From: an uncultured Paracoccaceae bacterium
GTDB taxonomy: Bacteria > Pseudomonadota > Alphaproteobacteria > Rhodobacterales > Rhodobacteraceae
DNA: 64,000 nucleotides
Direction of reading: 5' to 3'
Assembly: GCA_947496605.1 (NCBI GenBank)
Contig: CANMDF010000004.1
Coordinates: 62,001 to 126,000 of the forward strand
Numbering within the stretch: the stretch's first letter is position 1; each line of letters starts with the position of its first letter. Below are positions 35,649 through 43,535 of the stretch, in pieces. The notes under the pieces are model-generated. The model ran no database searches. It saw only the letters and a list, made by a program, of their open reading frames with translations, and was not told where the DNA came from. Both the position numbers and the translations under genes were made by a program.

Positions 35649-37439
35649 TTATTCGGCAGCCACACCTTCGGTAAATTGAAGCCGCGCCAACCGTGCATAG
35701 AGCCCACCTTGTGCAACAAGCGCATCATGGGTGCCTTGGGCGACGATCTTGCCGTCCTCCAGAACAATGATCCGATCCGCTTTTTTGACAGTCGCCAAAC
35801 GGTGCGCAACGATCAAAGTGGTTCGTGTCCGCGCGAGTTCTTCGACAGCTTTTTGAACTGCATGTTCGCTTTCTGCATCCAGCGCGCTGGTCGCTTCATC
35901 CAGCAAAAGGATTGGGGCATCACGCAAGATGGCACGGGCGATTGCGATCCGCTGTTTCTGACCGCCCGAGAGCATCACACCACGCTCGCCCACGTAGCTG
36001 TCGAACCCATCAGGAAGCGCTGTCAGAAAATCGTAAGCGGCGGCGGCTTTCGCGGCCTCTTCGACTTCGGCATCACTGGCGGTCGGCCTGCCAAAGCGGA
36101 TGTTCTCGCGGGCTGTATCTGCAAAGATCACAGGGTCTTGAGGCACAAGAGCGATATGTTTGCGAAAGTCTGACCGGTTCAGATCGCGCAGGTCCTGACC
36201 ATCAATGCGAACTGACCCTTCTTGCGGGTCATAAAAGCGCTGAACCATCTGGATAATGGTGCTTTTGCCTGCGCCAGAGGGCCCGACCAGCGCCACTGTT
36301 TCACCGGGTGCGATATCAAGCTCAATCCCGTCAAGCGCAGAGATGAGCGGCCGTGACGGGTAGTTGAACTGCACTTTGTCAAAGGTCAAAGCGCCCTTCA
36401 CGGGCTTTGCCAATGCGCCCGGAATTTCAGGGTCCTGCACCGTATCTTCCGCGGTCAAAAGCTCGACCAGACGCTCGGTCGCGCCAGCGGCGCGTTGCAG
36501 TTCGCCCCAAACCTCAGACAAGGCTGCAACAGAACCACCAACCATGATCGTGTAGATCATGAAGCGGACCAACCCGCCTTCGGTGATTTCACCGGCAACA
36601 ACGTCTTGCGAGCCCATTTGAAGGAACAAGACAATCGCTGCAAAAACCATAAAGATCACGATGGCCGTCAATGCCGCACGTGTCATGATCCGACGCCGCG
36701 CTGACCGATAGCTTTGCTCGGTCACTTCATCAAATTTTGCACGGCTAAGATCTTCGTGTGTGAAGGCCTGAACAGTTTGTGCGGACAACAACTGCTCAGA
36801 CGCATCACCACTGGATTCAGCGATAAGATCTTGATTTTCCTTAGAAAGGCTGCGAACCCGCCGTCCTAAAAACAAGATAGGAAACAGAACAACCGGGATT
36901 GGCCACAAGACCATCACGCTCATTTTCACTGACGTCAGCAGCATCAAAACAACGCCGCCCACAAAGAGCAGAATGTTGCGCAGTGCAATCGATACAGAGC
37001 TACCAATGACCGACAAAATAAGCGTGGTATCAGTGGTAATCCGGCTCAGCACCTCGCCTGTCATGATCTTTTCATAGAACGCGGGGCTCATGCTGATCAT
37101 GCGGTTGAAGACCGCTTTGCGGATGTCAGCGACCACACGTTCACCCAAACGCGTCACAAGGTAGTAACGCACAGCAGTACCAAAGGCGAGCAACACAGCA
37201 ACAGCAAGCATCGTAAAGAAATGGTTGCCGATTTCGCCACTGGCCAAACCAAAGCTATCCACGACACGTTCTGCCACGATCGGAAAGCTCAAAGAGATTG
37301 CCGCGGTAAAGACCAACGCAAAACCTGCCCCGATCATATTCCACCGGTATGGCTTCATGAACGGCCAAAGCGCCTTGAGAGCGCTGACGCGTTTGCCTAC
37401 TGGCCTGTCTTCAGGTTTGGTTTTCTGGGTGTCGGCCAT
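35649..37439 (-). CDS. ABC exporter, fused permease and ATPase (MsbA/LmrA-like)
   Basis: A 596-aa half-transporter. Residues ~25-320 hold six transmembrane helices (for example ALVFTAAISLSFPIVAE near the start). The ATPase domain has Walker A GPSGAGKST, Q-loop LVPQDPVIFAD, signature LSGGQKQRIAIARA, Walker B ILLLDEATSALD and the switch His in IVAHRLATV. It probably exports a lipid or drug as a homodimer; the substrate is unknown. GAGGG before the ATG at 37439 supports that start over 37460. Confidence 0.93.
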   Translation of the reverse strand: MADTQKTKPEDRPVGKRVSALKALWPFMKPYRWNMIGAGFALVFTAAISLSFPIVAERVVDSFGLASGEIGNHFFTMLAVAVLLAFGTAVRYYLVTRLGERVVADIRKAVFNRMISMSPAFYEKIMTGEVLSRITTDTTLILSVIGSSVSIALRNILLFVGGVVLMLLTSVKMSVMVLWPIPVVLFPILFLGRRVRSLSKENQDLIAESSGDASEQLLSAQTVQAFTHEDLSRAKFDEVTEQSYRSARRRIMTRAALTAIVIFMVFAAIVLFLQMGSQDVVAGEITEGGLVRFMIYTIMVGGSVAALSEVWGELQRAAGATERLVELLTAEDTVQDPEIPGALAKPVKGALTFDKVQFNYPSRPLISALDGIELDIAPGETVALVGPSGAGKSTIIQMVQRFYDPQEGSVRIDGQDLRDLNRSDFRKHIALVPQDPVIFADTARENIRFGRPTASDAEVEEAAKAAAAYDFLTALPDGFDSYVGERGVMLSGGQKQRIAIARAILRDAPILLLDEATSALDAESEHAVQKAVEELARTRTTLIVAHRLATVKKADRIIVLEDGKIVAQGTHDALVAQGGLYARLARLQFTEGVAAE

Positions 37440-37536
37440 GCATCGTCCCTCGTATGTCAAACAATCACATAAAACTGAACTAAGCGTTTCACAAGGCGAC
37501 CAGATGCATCAGAAGTATTTTGATTTGCATGGATGG

Positions 37537-37610
37537 TGGAGCGGGCGAGGGGAATCGAACCCCTATCATCAGATTGGAAATCTGAGGTCTTACCATTACA
37601 CAACGCCCGC
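37537..37610 (-). tRNA. tRNA-Gly (TCC)
   Basis: On the minus strand: acceptor GCGGGCG/CGCCCGC, D loop AATGGTA, anticodon stem TCAGA/TCTGA around TTTCCAA (anticodon TCC), T arm GGGG/CCCC with TTCGATT, discriminator T and encoded CCA at the 37537 end. Confidence 0.95.
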
Positions 37611-37876
37611 GACCTCCAAGGGCATCTATGCCACCCATGAATTAAGGTCAAGATGCGTGCGCTGCTTGAGGCGCAAAATAGGAAGTTGCGGATGATTGTA
37701 TTGAGGCACGAACATTTCTCACTTCGACCAAGGTTTTTGATCATGAGCGAATTCGATGTTGCTGAGGCGACCACTGGTGGTTGCCAAAAATCTAGGTAAA
37801 GTCGCAAAAGGGTACCCCGTTTGCCGTGATATATGTCCATGCCAAAGCTGTGCCCGTCACATTGAAAGGACAAGCT

Positions 37877-38269
37877 ATGAGTGCATTTGACGAGGATCTA
37901 TTTCTGAAGGGCTTGGAGCAGCGCAAAGCCACTCTTGGTGCGGCTTACGTTGAAAAAAACCTTGCCGCGGCTGATGACTTTACGCGCCCTTTTCAAGAAG
38001 CCATGACCGCATGGTGCTGGGGTTTTGGCTGGGGCGACGACGTCATCGACGCCAAGACGCGGTCGATGATGAACCTCACAATGCTGGGCGCTTTGGGCAA
38101 GATGAGTGAATGGGAGATTCATTGCCGTGGCGCCCTCACCAATGGCGTTACAAAGGACGAAATTCGCGCAATTATTCACGTGATCGGAATTTATTGTGGC
38201 GTACCGCAGGCTTTGGAGTGCTTCCGCGTCGCCTGCAGAGTGCTTGAAGAAGAGCCAACCAAGGGTTGA
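37877..38269 (+). CDS. Carboxymuconolactone decarboxylase-family protein
   Basis: A 130-aa helical protein of the CMD/AhpD fold: MMNLTMLGALGKMSEWEIHC, then GVTKDEIRAIIHVIGIYCGV. The arrangement resembles PcaC-like gamma-carboxymuconolactone decarboxylases, and no CxxC peroxidase pair is present, arguing against AhpD. AAAGGA at 37865-37870 supports the ATG at 37877. It stands alone, with tRNA-Gly behind it and a broken epimerase gene ahead; the substrate is unknown. Confidence 0.85.
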   Translation: MSAFDEDLFLKGLEQRKATLGAAYVEKNLAAADDFTRPFQEAMTAWCWGFGWGDDVIDAKTRSMMNLTMLGALGKMSEWEIHCRGALTNGVTKDEIRAIIHVIGIYCGVPQALECFRVACRVLEEEPTKG

Positions 38270-38469
38270 GAATGGACTACAGCTGGACGGTCGGCTAAGC
38301 CCTCCACACAAATACGTGAAGAACTTGCCCAGGCTTTCCTTCGTTGGCGTCAGGTGCAAAGCCGGTTCCGCTTGGTTGATAGATTGAGACGCGGAAAATG
38401 AAGCGAACACTGTCTTCGCGGTCTCTTCCAATTTCAGATGACGCATTGCCCATAGAGTCGTCTTGTCGC

Positions 38470-39705
38470 CTAGGCTGACATCATCTCCGACACCCTCCCC
38501 GACATCGGAAACAAACATGCTTGTAGAGAGTGGTAGATGTCAGGTTTGCCCACGAAAATAGAACTTGTCGGTGCGCCTGACCCGTCAATAGCAGGGAACC
38601 ATCCGCCATGTTTGTGGTCGATGAACACTTTGTCTGCAAAGGTCCAAAGCGTCCTGTACCATGCCTCGTCCGACGTGCGTCCGTCCAACAATAATAGGGT
38701 AGCCATCGCATTGATTGCTTCGGCCACAGGCCACCAAAACCGCGACGGATCAGCGACTGTTCCATCAAAATTCAGCGTATAGGCAAGACCTCCATCTGGC
38801 AGCCACGCATCATGCAAAGCTTGTTCAATTAGACGGCGCGCATTTTACGGCGCATCCGAAGCGGGTCGCCCGCTCAGGTCCCAATGCTGTAGCAACAGGC
38901 GTCCCAGCTCAAATGAGTGGCCGGGTGTGGTACCTGCTGGCCTGAACATGTGGTTGCCGACATATTTGCGATCTATCGTCCAATCGCTGCTGTAATGCTC
39001 TGGCAAGCGCCAGTTCTCGGCCGGGGCCATCTTATTGGTAAAGAAATCAAGAATGCGCCCTGCCCGCGTCAAATATATCTCGCGCCCAGTCGCCTCATAT
39101 GAGGCCAACAACGCCTCAACACCGTGCATATTGGCATTCATGCCACGGTAGCTTGAAAAAGGGGCCCAATCGCGACTCCATTCGTCGCAAAAGAGACCAA
39201 CGTCCTCTTCCCAGAAATATCTGTCCAATACATCATTGATGTCGTCCAACAAATCGTCTGCATCAGAATGTCCAGCAAGCTTGGCGCTTGCGGCGGCCAG
39301 CATCACAAATACATGTCCATAAGCCAGCTTGGTTCCATCAGCGACCGTATCGCCTTTCAATGACCAAACATAACCTCCGTGGATCGGGTCCTTATGGCAA
39401 CGGTTCAGATAGGCCATGCCATGATCAACGATATTCTGTGCGCCCACATGCCCGTGCACACAGCCAAATGCGTAGGAATGGACGAGGCGTGCCGTCGTGT
39501 GAAGTTCCTGCACCTGCGTTGGCAAAGGGTTGCCCTGAACATCTAGCAAGGAAAACCCGGGTCCATTCTGCAAACTTGCGTCAAAGAAAGACCAAAGTGA
39601 TCGGCTTTGCCTCTTAAGCCATTTCAGATGGGTCGTATTCTGCAGCCAAAGACCGGGCGCGCCCTGTGGACCGGGTCCTGTTTCTAGATTCTGCTTGGTC
39701 GTCAT
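38470..39705 (-). pseudogene. AGE-family sugar epimerase/isomerase interrupted by an in-frame TAA
   Basis: Minus-strand codons 1-286 (39705 to 38848) encode the N-terminal two thirds of an N-acylglucosamine 2-epimerase-family (alpha/alpha)6 barrel, including TTARLVHSYAFG, RGMNANMHGVEALL and GTTPGHSFELGRLLL. A TAA at 38847-38845 ends the frame, but the very same frame continues as NARRLIEQALHDAWLPDGG and on to DIYHSLQACLFPM, stopping at 38470. Together they give the ~410 residues normal for the family, so a single nonsense change broke the gene. A sequencing error or a split gene restarting at the TTG at 38817 are alternatives. Confidence 0.8.
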
Positions 39706-39974
39706 TTGCAGCAGGCTCCCGCTGGCGGCGTTGAAAAGGCGTCACCTTATGCACCAAAAACGCAGCCTACCATACAGCCAAACCATCTGCATCAAAGGCA
39801 TGTCCATTGGCTCTTGTGAATGCCACTTCAGACCTAACCAGCGACGTGCGCCGCGCAGTCGCATTCAAGTGCACGACGATATGCACAATGTTCAATGACT
39901 TGAAGGACGCTGCCATCGCATCTGCATTCCAGCGCAATGCCCCATCACAAGCGACATGTGTTGCCGTCACTACC

Positions 39975-41024
39975 CTATTTTCGGATCAGCGTCGGCATCC
40001 CCAACCACTTGGAAAATGAAAACCCGTCTTTGCCGTCTTGTGACACCAGGTCATCTTTGCGGATAATCAAAGGCAAAATGAAATTCGCCATGCGCCCATG
40101 GCGCGGGATCAAGGAACCTGTGAACGGTTTACGTTTGCTGATCAGACCGATCGGGAAATTCGCCATTCGCGCATGACGAGAGAAGATTGATCCGGTAAAC
40201 GGCTTACGCTGGCTAAGAAGTCCGATAGGGAAATTCGCCATGCGTGGCGCACCCGGAATCAGTGCGTTCGTGCCTTGCTTGCCGTTGATCAATAGTGGGA
40301 ATGGTACCGTTGCCATGCGCCCATGACGCGGGATGAGTGAACCCGTGAATGGTTTGCGTCGGCTGATCAGGCGGATCGGGAAATTCGCCATCCGCGCATG
40401 GCGCGGAATGATTGACCCGGTGAACGGCTTGCGTCGGCTAATGAGTGGTATTGGAAAATTCGCCATACGTGCATGAGGTGGGAATATCGATGCTGTAAAT
40501 GGCTGGCGTCGGTCGGTCAGTGGCCAGAAGACTTTGGTAAACTGGAAACCGCGCGTGGTGAGTGAATTGGCGCCGGGTTTGCGGCGGCTAATCAATGGGA
40601 TTGGCCAGTCCGCCATATGATGGTTGGTCGAAGCCGGATCCTTGTTGACCTTCAAGATATGTGGGTGACCTTCCAGAATGCTGACACCCAGTTTAGGCGC
40701 ATCCTTGATCGTGACCTCTTGCACCAAAGACCCAAGATCAGCGGCGCCCATCTGCGCTGTGACATCACGCACAATACGGGCAACCCCCAAAGGCTTATAC
40801 CCAGCTTGTACAAGCATCACAGCACCGCCATTTGCCATGCGGTCTTGGTAAGCCTGCGCTGTCTTTTCAGACACATGATGTGCGGTCAGCGCGTCGGTCA
40901 GACCATCCGCGTTGTCGAAAACATCAACGATCCGGTTTGAAAGCCGGTGGATTTTCACAAGCTCATGCTGCGCTTCCCGCGCCTGCTCTGCGCTCTCAAA
41001 ATATCGCGTGATTATTTGTGTCAT
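39975..41024 (-). CDS. puc operon-linked protein: GSP17M-like domain plus eight 25-residue repeats
   Basis: A 349-aa protein of a type I do not recognise as a whole. Residues ~1-110 resemble the general stress protein 17M (YflT-like) domain: RYFESAEQAREAQHELVKIH, then GAVMLVQAGYKPLGVARIV. Residues 136-335 are eight contiguous 25-residue units, consensus RMANFPIxLISxRKPFTGS followed by [IL][IF]PRH[AG]. Each unit is strongly basic with a short hydrophobic core and a near-terminal His; no membrane helix or signal peptide is seen. Its ATG sits in the pucC stop (ATGA, 41021-41024), so it is translated with the LH2 genes. A role in LH2 assembly or membrane organisation is inferred from position only. 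Confidence 0.85.
   Translation of the reverse strand: MTQIITRYFESAEQAREAQHELVKIHRLSNRIVDVFDNADGLTDALTAHHVSEKTAQAYQDRMANGGAVMLVQAGYKPLGVARIVRDVTAQMGAADLGSLVQEVTIKDAPKLGVSILEGHPHILKVNKDPASTNHHMADWPIPLISRRKPGANSLTTRGFQFTKVFWPLTDRRQPFTASIFPPHARMANFPIPLISRRKPFTGSIIPRHARMANFPIRLISRRKPFTGSLIPRHGRMATVPFPLLINGKQGTNALIPGAPRMANFPIGLLSQRKPFTGSIFSRHARMANFPIGLISKRKPFTGSLIPRHGRMANFILPLIIRKDDLVSQDGKDGFSFSKWLGMPTLIRK
40020..40619 (-). repeat. Eight tandem 75-bp units encoding 25-residue repeats
   Basis: The string AAATTCGCCAT (plus strand) recurs at 40081, 40156, 40231, 40381 and 40456, exactly 75 or 150 bp apart; diverged units fill 40306, 40531 and beyond. The tract is precisely 600 bp, in frame throughout, and belongs to the coding region at 39975-41024. 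Units 3, 4, 6 and 7 are the most alike. Confidence 0.95.
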
Positions 41025-42460
41025 GAAACCTCCACTTGGTTTTTTTGATGAGCGGGTTCGCGTTGAAAGGCATCACGCACACGCGGCTTTCGTAGCAAGG
41101 GCAGTGCGACAAACACGGCCAGTACCAAGAAAGCGATTTCGATACTGAAAACTACATTATAGGGCATTTGAGATTGAAGTCCCGTTGTGGCGGAAAAGCC
41201 GACCAGAACATCTCTGACGATCCCCGCCAACAACACGCCAAGCCCAGCGCAAGTGGCCTGCACGGCGCCCCAAGCGCCAAGTGACAAGCCAACCCTGTTT
41301 GCGGGCGCGTTTTGAATGGTCGCAGTCAATGTCGCATGTCCAAATAGGCCCGCACCAAGACCGCAAGCCAAAGTGCCTGCCACAAAAAGTGGTGCGCCCA
41401 ACACAGCCGAAGACATGATGATTGCCAGAAAGCCCGGAACACCAATTGCAGCACCTATTGATGCCAGCCCAATCGGTGCGCGACCAGATGACAGCGCCCG
41501 TGACGCATAACCAAAGCCGATCAATGTGCCCGTCGCCAAAATAGCCGTCAGCAGTGTTGTCTGAGCCACTGAAAACCCAAGGGTTTGCCCGCCATATGGC
41601 TCCAAGAGCACATCTGCCATGCCAAAGCCAAAAGTCCCCAGACCGATCAAAATAAGCAGCCGCACTGCCCCGGGCCGATCTGTGATCGCCCGCAAAGCAA
41701 CGCCAAAGGGCTCATGCCTTGCGGTCGCCATTTCTTGGGCGCGGTTGCGATCGCGTGCTTCCTGTTTCCACATTGCGGTTAGGTTCAGCGCGACCGTGAT
41801 GACAGCCGTCCCTTGGATCACTTGGATCAGCCGCCCGGGTGAATAATTGGTCAAGAGTGCGCCATAGATCAGCGCACTAAGCACCATACCCACCAAGAGC
41901 ATGACATACATAAGCCCAACAACCTTAGGATGGTCTTCTTCAGGCACCAAATCTGTCGCGAGCGCCAAACCAACAGTCTGCACCATATGGACGCCAGCGC
42001 CCACCAAAAGGAATGCAAGGGCGGCAGCAGAAAGACCGATCCAACGGGGTGCGTCCACAGCCTCGCCGTAGCCGGACAAAACCAGCAAAGCAAAGGGCAT
42101 GATCGCAAACCCACCAAACTGGTATAGCGTGCCTTTCCAAATATAGGGCGCACGCCGCCAGCCCAAGGCAGAGCGGTGGGTATCGGATTTATACCCAATC
42201 AACGTCCGGAACGGCGCAAACAGCAACGGCAGTGCCAACATACCAGCGACAAGCGTGGCAGGGACTGCAAGCTCAACAATCATCACACGGTTCAATGTGC
42301 CGACAAGCAGCACAAGCGCCATGCCAACGGTCACCTGAAAGAGAGAAAGACGCAAAAGGCGTGAGAGCGGGACATCATCGGTCGCAACATCTGCAAAGGG
42401 CAGATATTTTGGGGTCATGTTGGCCAAACGGCGCACGACTGTGTTGCGAAGGTCAAACAT
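41021..42460 (-). CDS. pucC: PucC light-harvesting 2 assembly protein (BCD/MFS family)
   Basis: A 479-aa polytopic membrane protein of the bacteriochlorophyll-delivery branch of the MFS. It has about 12 helices and the family signatures FRTLIGYKSDTHRSALGWRR and WKGTLYQFGGFAIMPFALLV. PucC is needed for LH2 accumulation in purple bacteria. The frame opens at 42496, but MFDLRNTVVRRLANMTPKYL at 42460 with GGGAA upstream is the likely start. It follows pucA after a hairpin and overlaps the repeat-protein gene by 4 nt. Confidence 0.95.
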   Translation of the reverse strand: MFDLRNTVVRRLANMTPKYLPFADVATDDVPLSRLLRLSLFQVTVGMALVLLVGTLNRVMIVELAVPATLVAGMLALPLLFAPFRTLIGYKSDTHRSALGWRRAPYIWKGTLYQFGGFAIMPFALLVLSGYGEAVDAPRWIGLSAAALAFLLVGAGVHMVQTVGLALATDLVPEEDHPKVVGLMYVMLLVGMVLSALIYGALLTNYSPGRLIQVIQGTAVITVALNLTAMWKQEARDRNRAQEMATARHEPFGVALRAITDRPGAVRLLILIGLGTFGFGMADVLLEPYGGQTLGFSVAQTTLLTAILATGTLIGFGYASRALSSGRAPIGLASIGAAIGVPGFLAIIMSSAVLGAPLFVAGTLACGLGAGLFGHATLTATIQNAPANRVGLSLGAWGAVQATCAGLGVLLAGIVRDVLVGFSATTGLQSQMPYNVVFSIEIAFLVLAVFVALPLLRKPRVRDAFQREPAHQKNQVEVS

Positions 42461-42533
42461 TAGGTTTCCCAGATCACGCGTTCTGGGGTGGCACAATTTT
42501 CTTGGGTCACCACCGGAATTCTAAAAGAGCGTT

Positions 42534-42556
42534 TTGGGTGCCCGCTGGGCACCCAA
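42534..42556 (-). other. Intercistronic hairpin between pucA and pucC
   Basis: TTGGGTGCCC and its exact complement GGGCACCCAA enclose a 3-nt loop, 12 nt after the pucA stop. On the transcribed (minus) strand it is followed by AAAACGC, not T's, so it is not a classic terminator. Hairpins at this place in puc and puf operons protect the structural-gene mRNA and give more pucBA than pucC transcript; that function is inferred here. Confidence 0.75.
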
Positions 42557-42567
42557 GGATCGCTTAC

Positions 42568-42924
42568 CTAGTTATCAAGAAGCAGGGTTGGTGCTTCTAG
42601 CGTTGCCGATGCGAGCACTTCTTCTGTCTGCAAGATCGCTTGCGTGACAGTGCCGTCAGCCAAGATCACAGTCACTTCGCGACTGCCTGCTGGGGCATCA
42701 ATGACATAGGCTGCTTGCGCGGCTTCTAGATCAGGTGCCAACATTGTTGCGGATGCTTGCATCTCGCCTGCGCCAAGCTCTTGACCGGACAAGAAATCAG
42801 CAACCCAGGTCGTGTTGCTTACAACAGCGACGTGAACCGCGAATGATCCGAGTGCGACCGCACCAAGAAATACTGGAACGCCGACAGAAGGCGAAACAAC
42901 AAGCCACATTTTTGCATTATTCAT
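42568..42924 (-). CDS. pucA: Light-harvesting 2 alpha subunit with long C-terminal extension
   Basis: The first ~50 residues are a normal LH2 alpha polypeptide: MNNAKMWLVVSPSVGVPVFL, one membrane helix and the bacteriochlorophyll ligand His31 in GSFAVHVAVVSNTTW. LH2 alpha chains are usually 50-60 aa, but this one is 118 aa. The extra ~65 residues (from SGQELGAGEMQA to LEAPTLLLDN) are acidic, Ala/Val-rich and would sit on the periplasmic side. R. sphaeroides Puc2A is a known precedent for an extended alpha chain. It follows pucB by 12 nt. Confidence 0.92.
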   Translation of the reverse strand: MNNAKMWLVVSPSVGVPVFLGAVALGSFAVHVAVVSNTTWVADFLSGQELGAGEMQASATMLAPDLEAAQAAYVIDAPAGSREVTVILADGTVTQAILQTEEVLASATLEAPTLLLDN

Positions 42925-42936
42925 GGTGTTACCTCC

Positions 42937-43092
42937 TTAACCGAGCCATGGCGTAGAAATCGCCACCAGCATATGGGCCACAAGGGCGATTGCACCAAAC
43001 ACGCGCGTACCATCGATGAGGTAGCTGTGCACTTCTTCCGCTTCTTTAAGTGTCAGACCTGTTGGCCAAACCTTATCATGATCATCGGACAT
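42937..43092 (-). CDS. pucB: Light-harvesting 2 beta subunit
   Basis: A 51-aa beta polypeptide: [20 protein letters not shown], then His22 and, 18 residues on, the B850 ligand His40 in [16 protein letters not shown], ending PWLG. An AGGAGG box lies about 8 nt before this ATG, which rules out the longer frame opening at 43191. First gene of the puc operon. Confidence 0.96.
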   Translation of the reverse strand: MSDDHDKVWPTGLTLKEAEEVHSYLIDGTRVFGAIALVAHMLVAISTPWLG

Positions 43093-43203
43093 TTCCGAAA
43101 TCCTCCTTACTTGGTCGCTCGGGATCCCAAGCCGTTCGCACGCCGCCGCACGTTTGCTCTTGCCCCATCGAAACGCGTCGTTTTGACGCATCTAGCTTGA
43201 ACT

Positions 43204-43221
43204 TGTCATTTGTTCTTTACA
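43204..43221. promoter_or_regulatory. PpsR/CrtJ-type box 1 upstream of pucB
   Basis: TGT at 43204-43206 and ACA at 43219-43221 are separated by exactly 12 nt, the recognised TGT-N12-ACA site for the photosynthesis repressor PpsR/CrtJ. It lies 8 nt from box 2. Confidence 0.8.
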
Positions 43222-43229
43222 AAAGCAAC

Positions 43230-43247
43230 TGTAAATCTTAGTTGACA
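43230..43247. promoter_or_regulatory. PpsR/CrtJ-type box 2 upstream of pucB
   Basis: TGT at 43230-43232 and ACA at 43245-43247 again enclose 12 nt. Two boxes 8 nt apart match the paired arrangement that allows cooperative PpsR binding at bch, crt and puc promoters in purple bacteria, so light/redox repression of this operon is expected. Confidence 0.8.
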
Positions 43248-43535
43248 CTTTTGCTTGTGTCACGGAAAGCCGTTTTAAATGCGCGTTCCCATAGTGTTAG
43301 CTATTACCGCTTGGCAGCATTGACCGCCTGAACATTTCCAAATTGCGACAAAGTCTATCAAGTATCGTGACTTGGATACCGTCAAAGACCGTAAAAACGG
43401 TCCAAACTGCCAAGACCGAGTCTCTTGGAATTGGGCCAAGCGATGACACGCAAGCTGGGTGAAATGCAGGATGACACCGGCCACGTTTCAACCCCTGTTC
43501 TTGAATCTCGAACCAACTCGCAGTACCGCTTCGGC

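Larger units (their letters stand above)
43093..43535. promoter_or_regulatory. 443-bp divergent region between pucB and the amidotransferase gene
   Basis: Holds the puc promoter and its two PpsR-type boxes, 111-155 nt before the pucB ATG. The part from 43248 to 43535 shows no gene of its own; an upstream extension of the amidotransferase frame (from 43425) lacks a ribosome binding site and family similarity. Confidence 0.7.

Noticed and set aside
38845-38847. Possible recoded stop codon in the epimerase gene
   Set aside because: The codon is TAA, which is neither the selenocysteine (TGA) nor the pyrrolysine (TAG) codon; simple nonsense mutation or sequence error is more likely.
39706-39974. 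Short frames on both strands between the epimerase and the repeat protein gene
   Set aside because: None has a ribosome binding site, a recognisable domain or a length beyond chance; nothing supported in this gap.
40020-40619. Regular 75-bp repeats that could suggest a CRISPR array
   Set aside because: The units are contiguous without unique spacers, keep an open reading frame throughout and encode near-identical 25-residue protein repeats.
43425-43535. N-terminal extension of the amidotransferase
   Set aside because: The added 37 codons show no family similarity and no ribosome binding site; the conserved domain starts at 43536.
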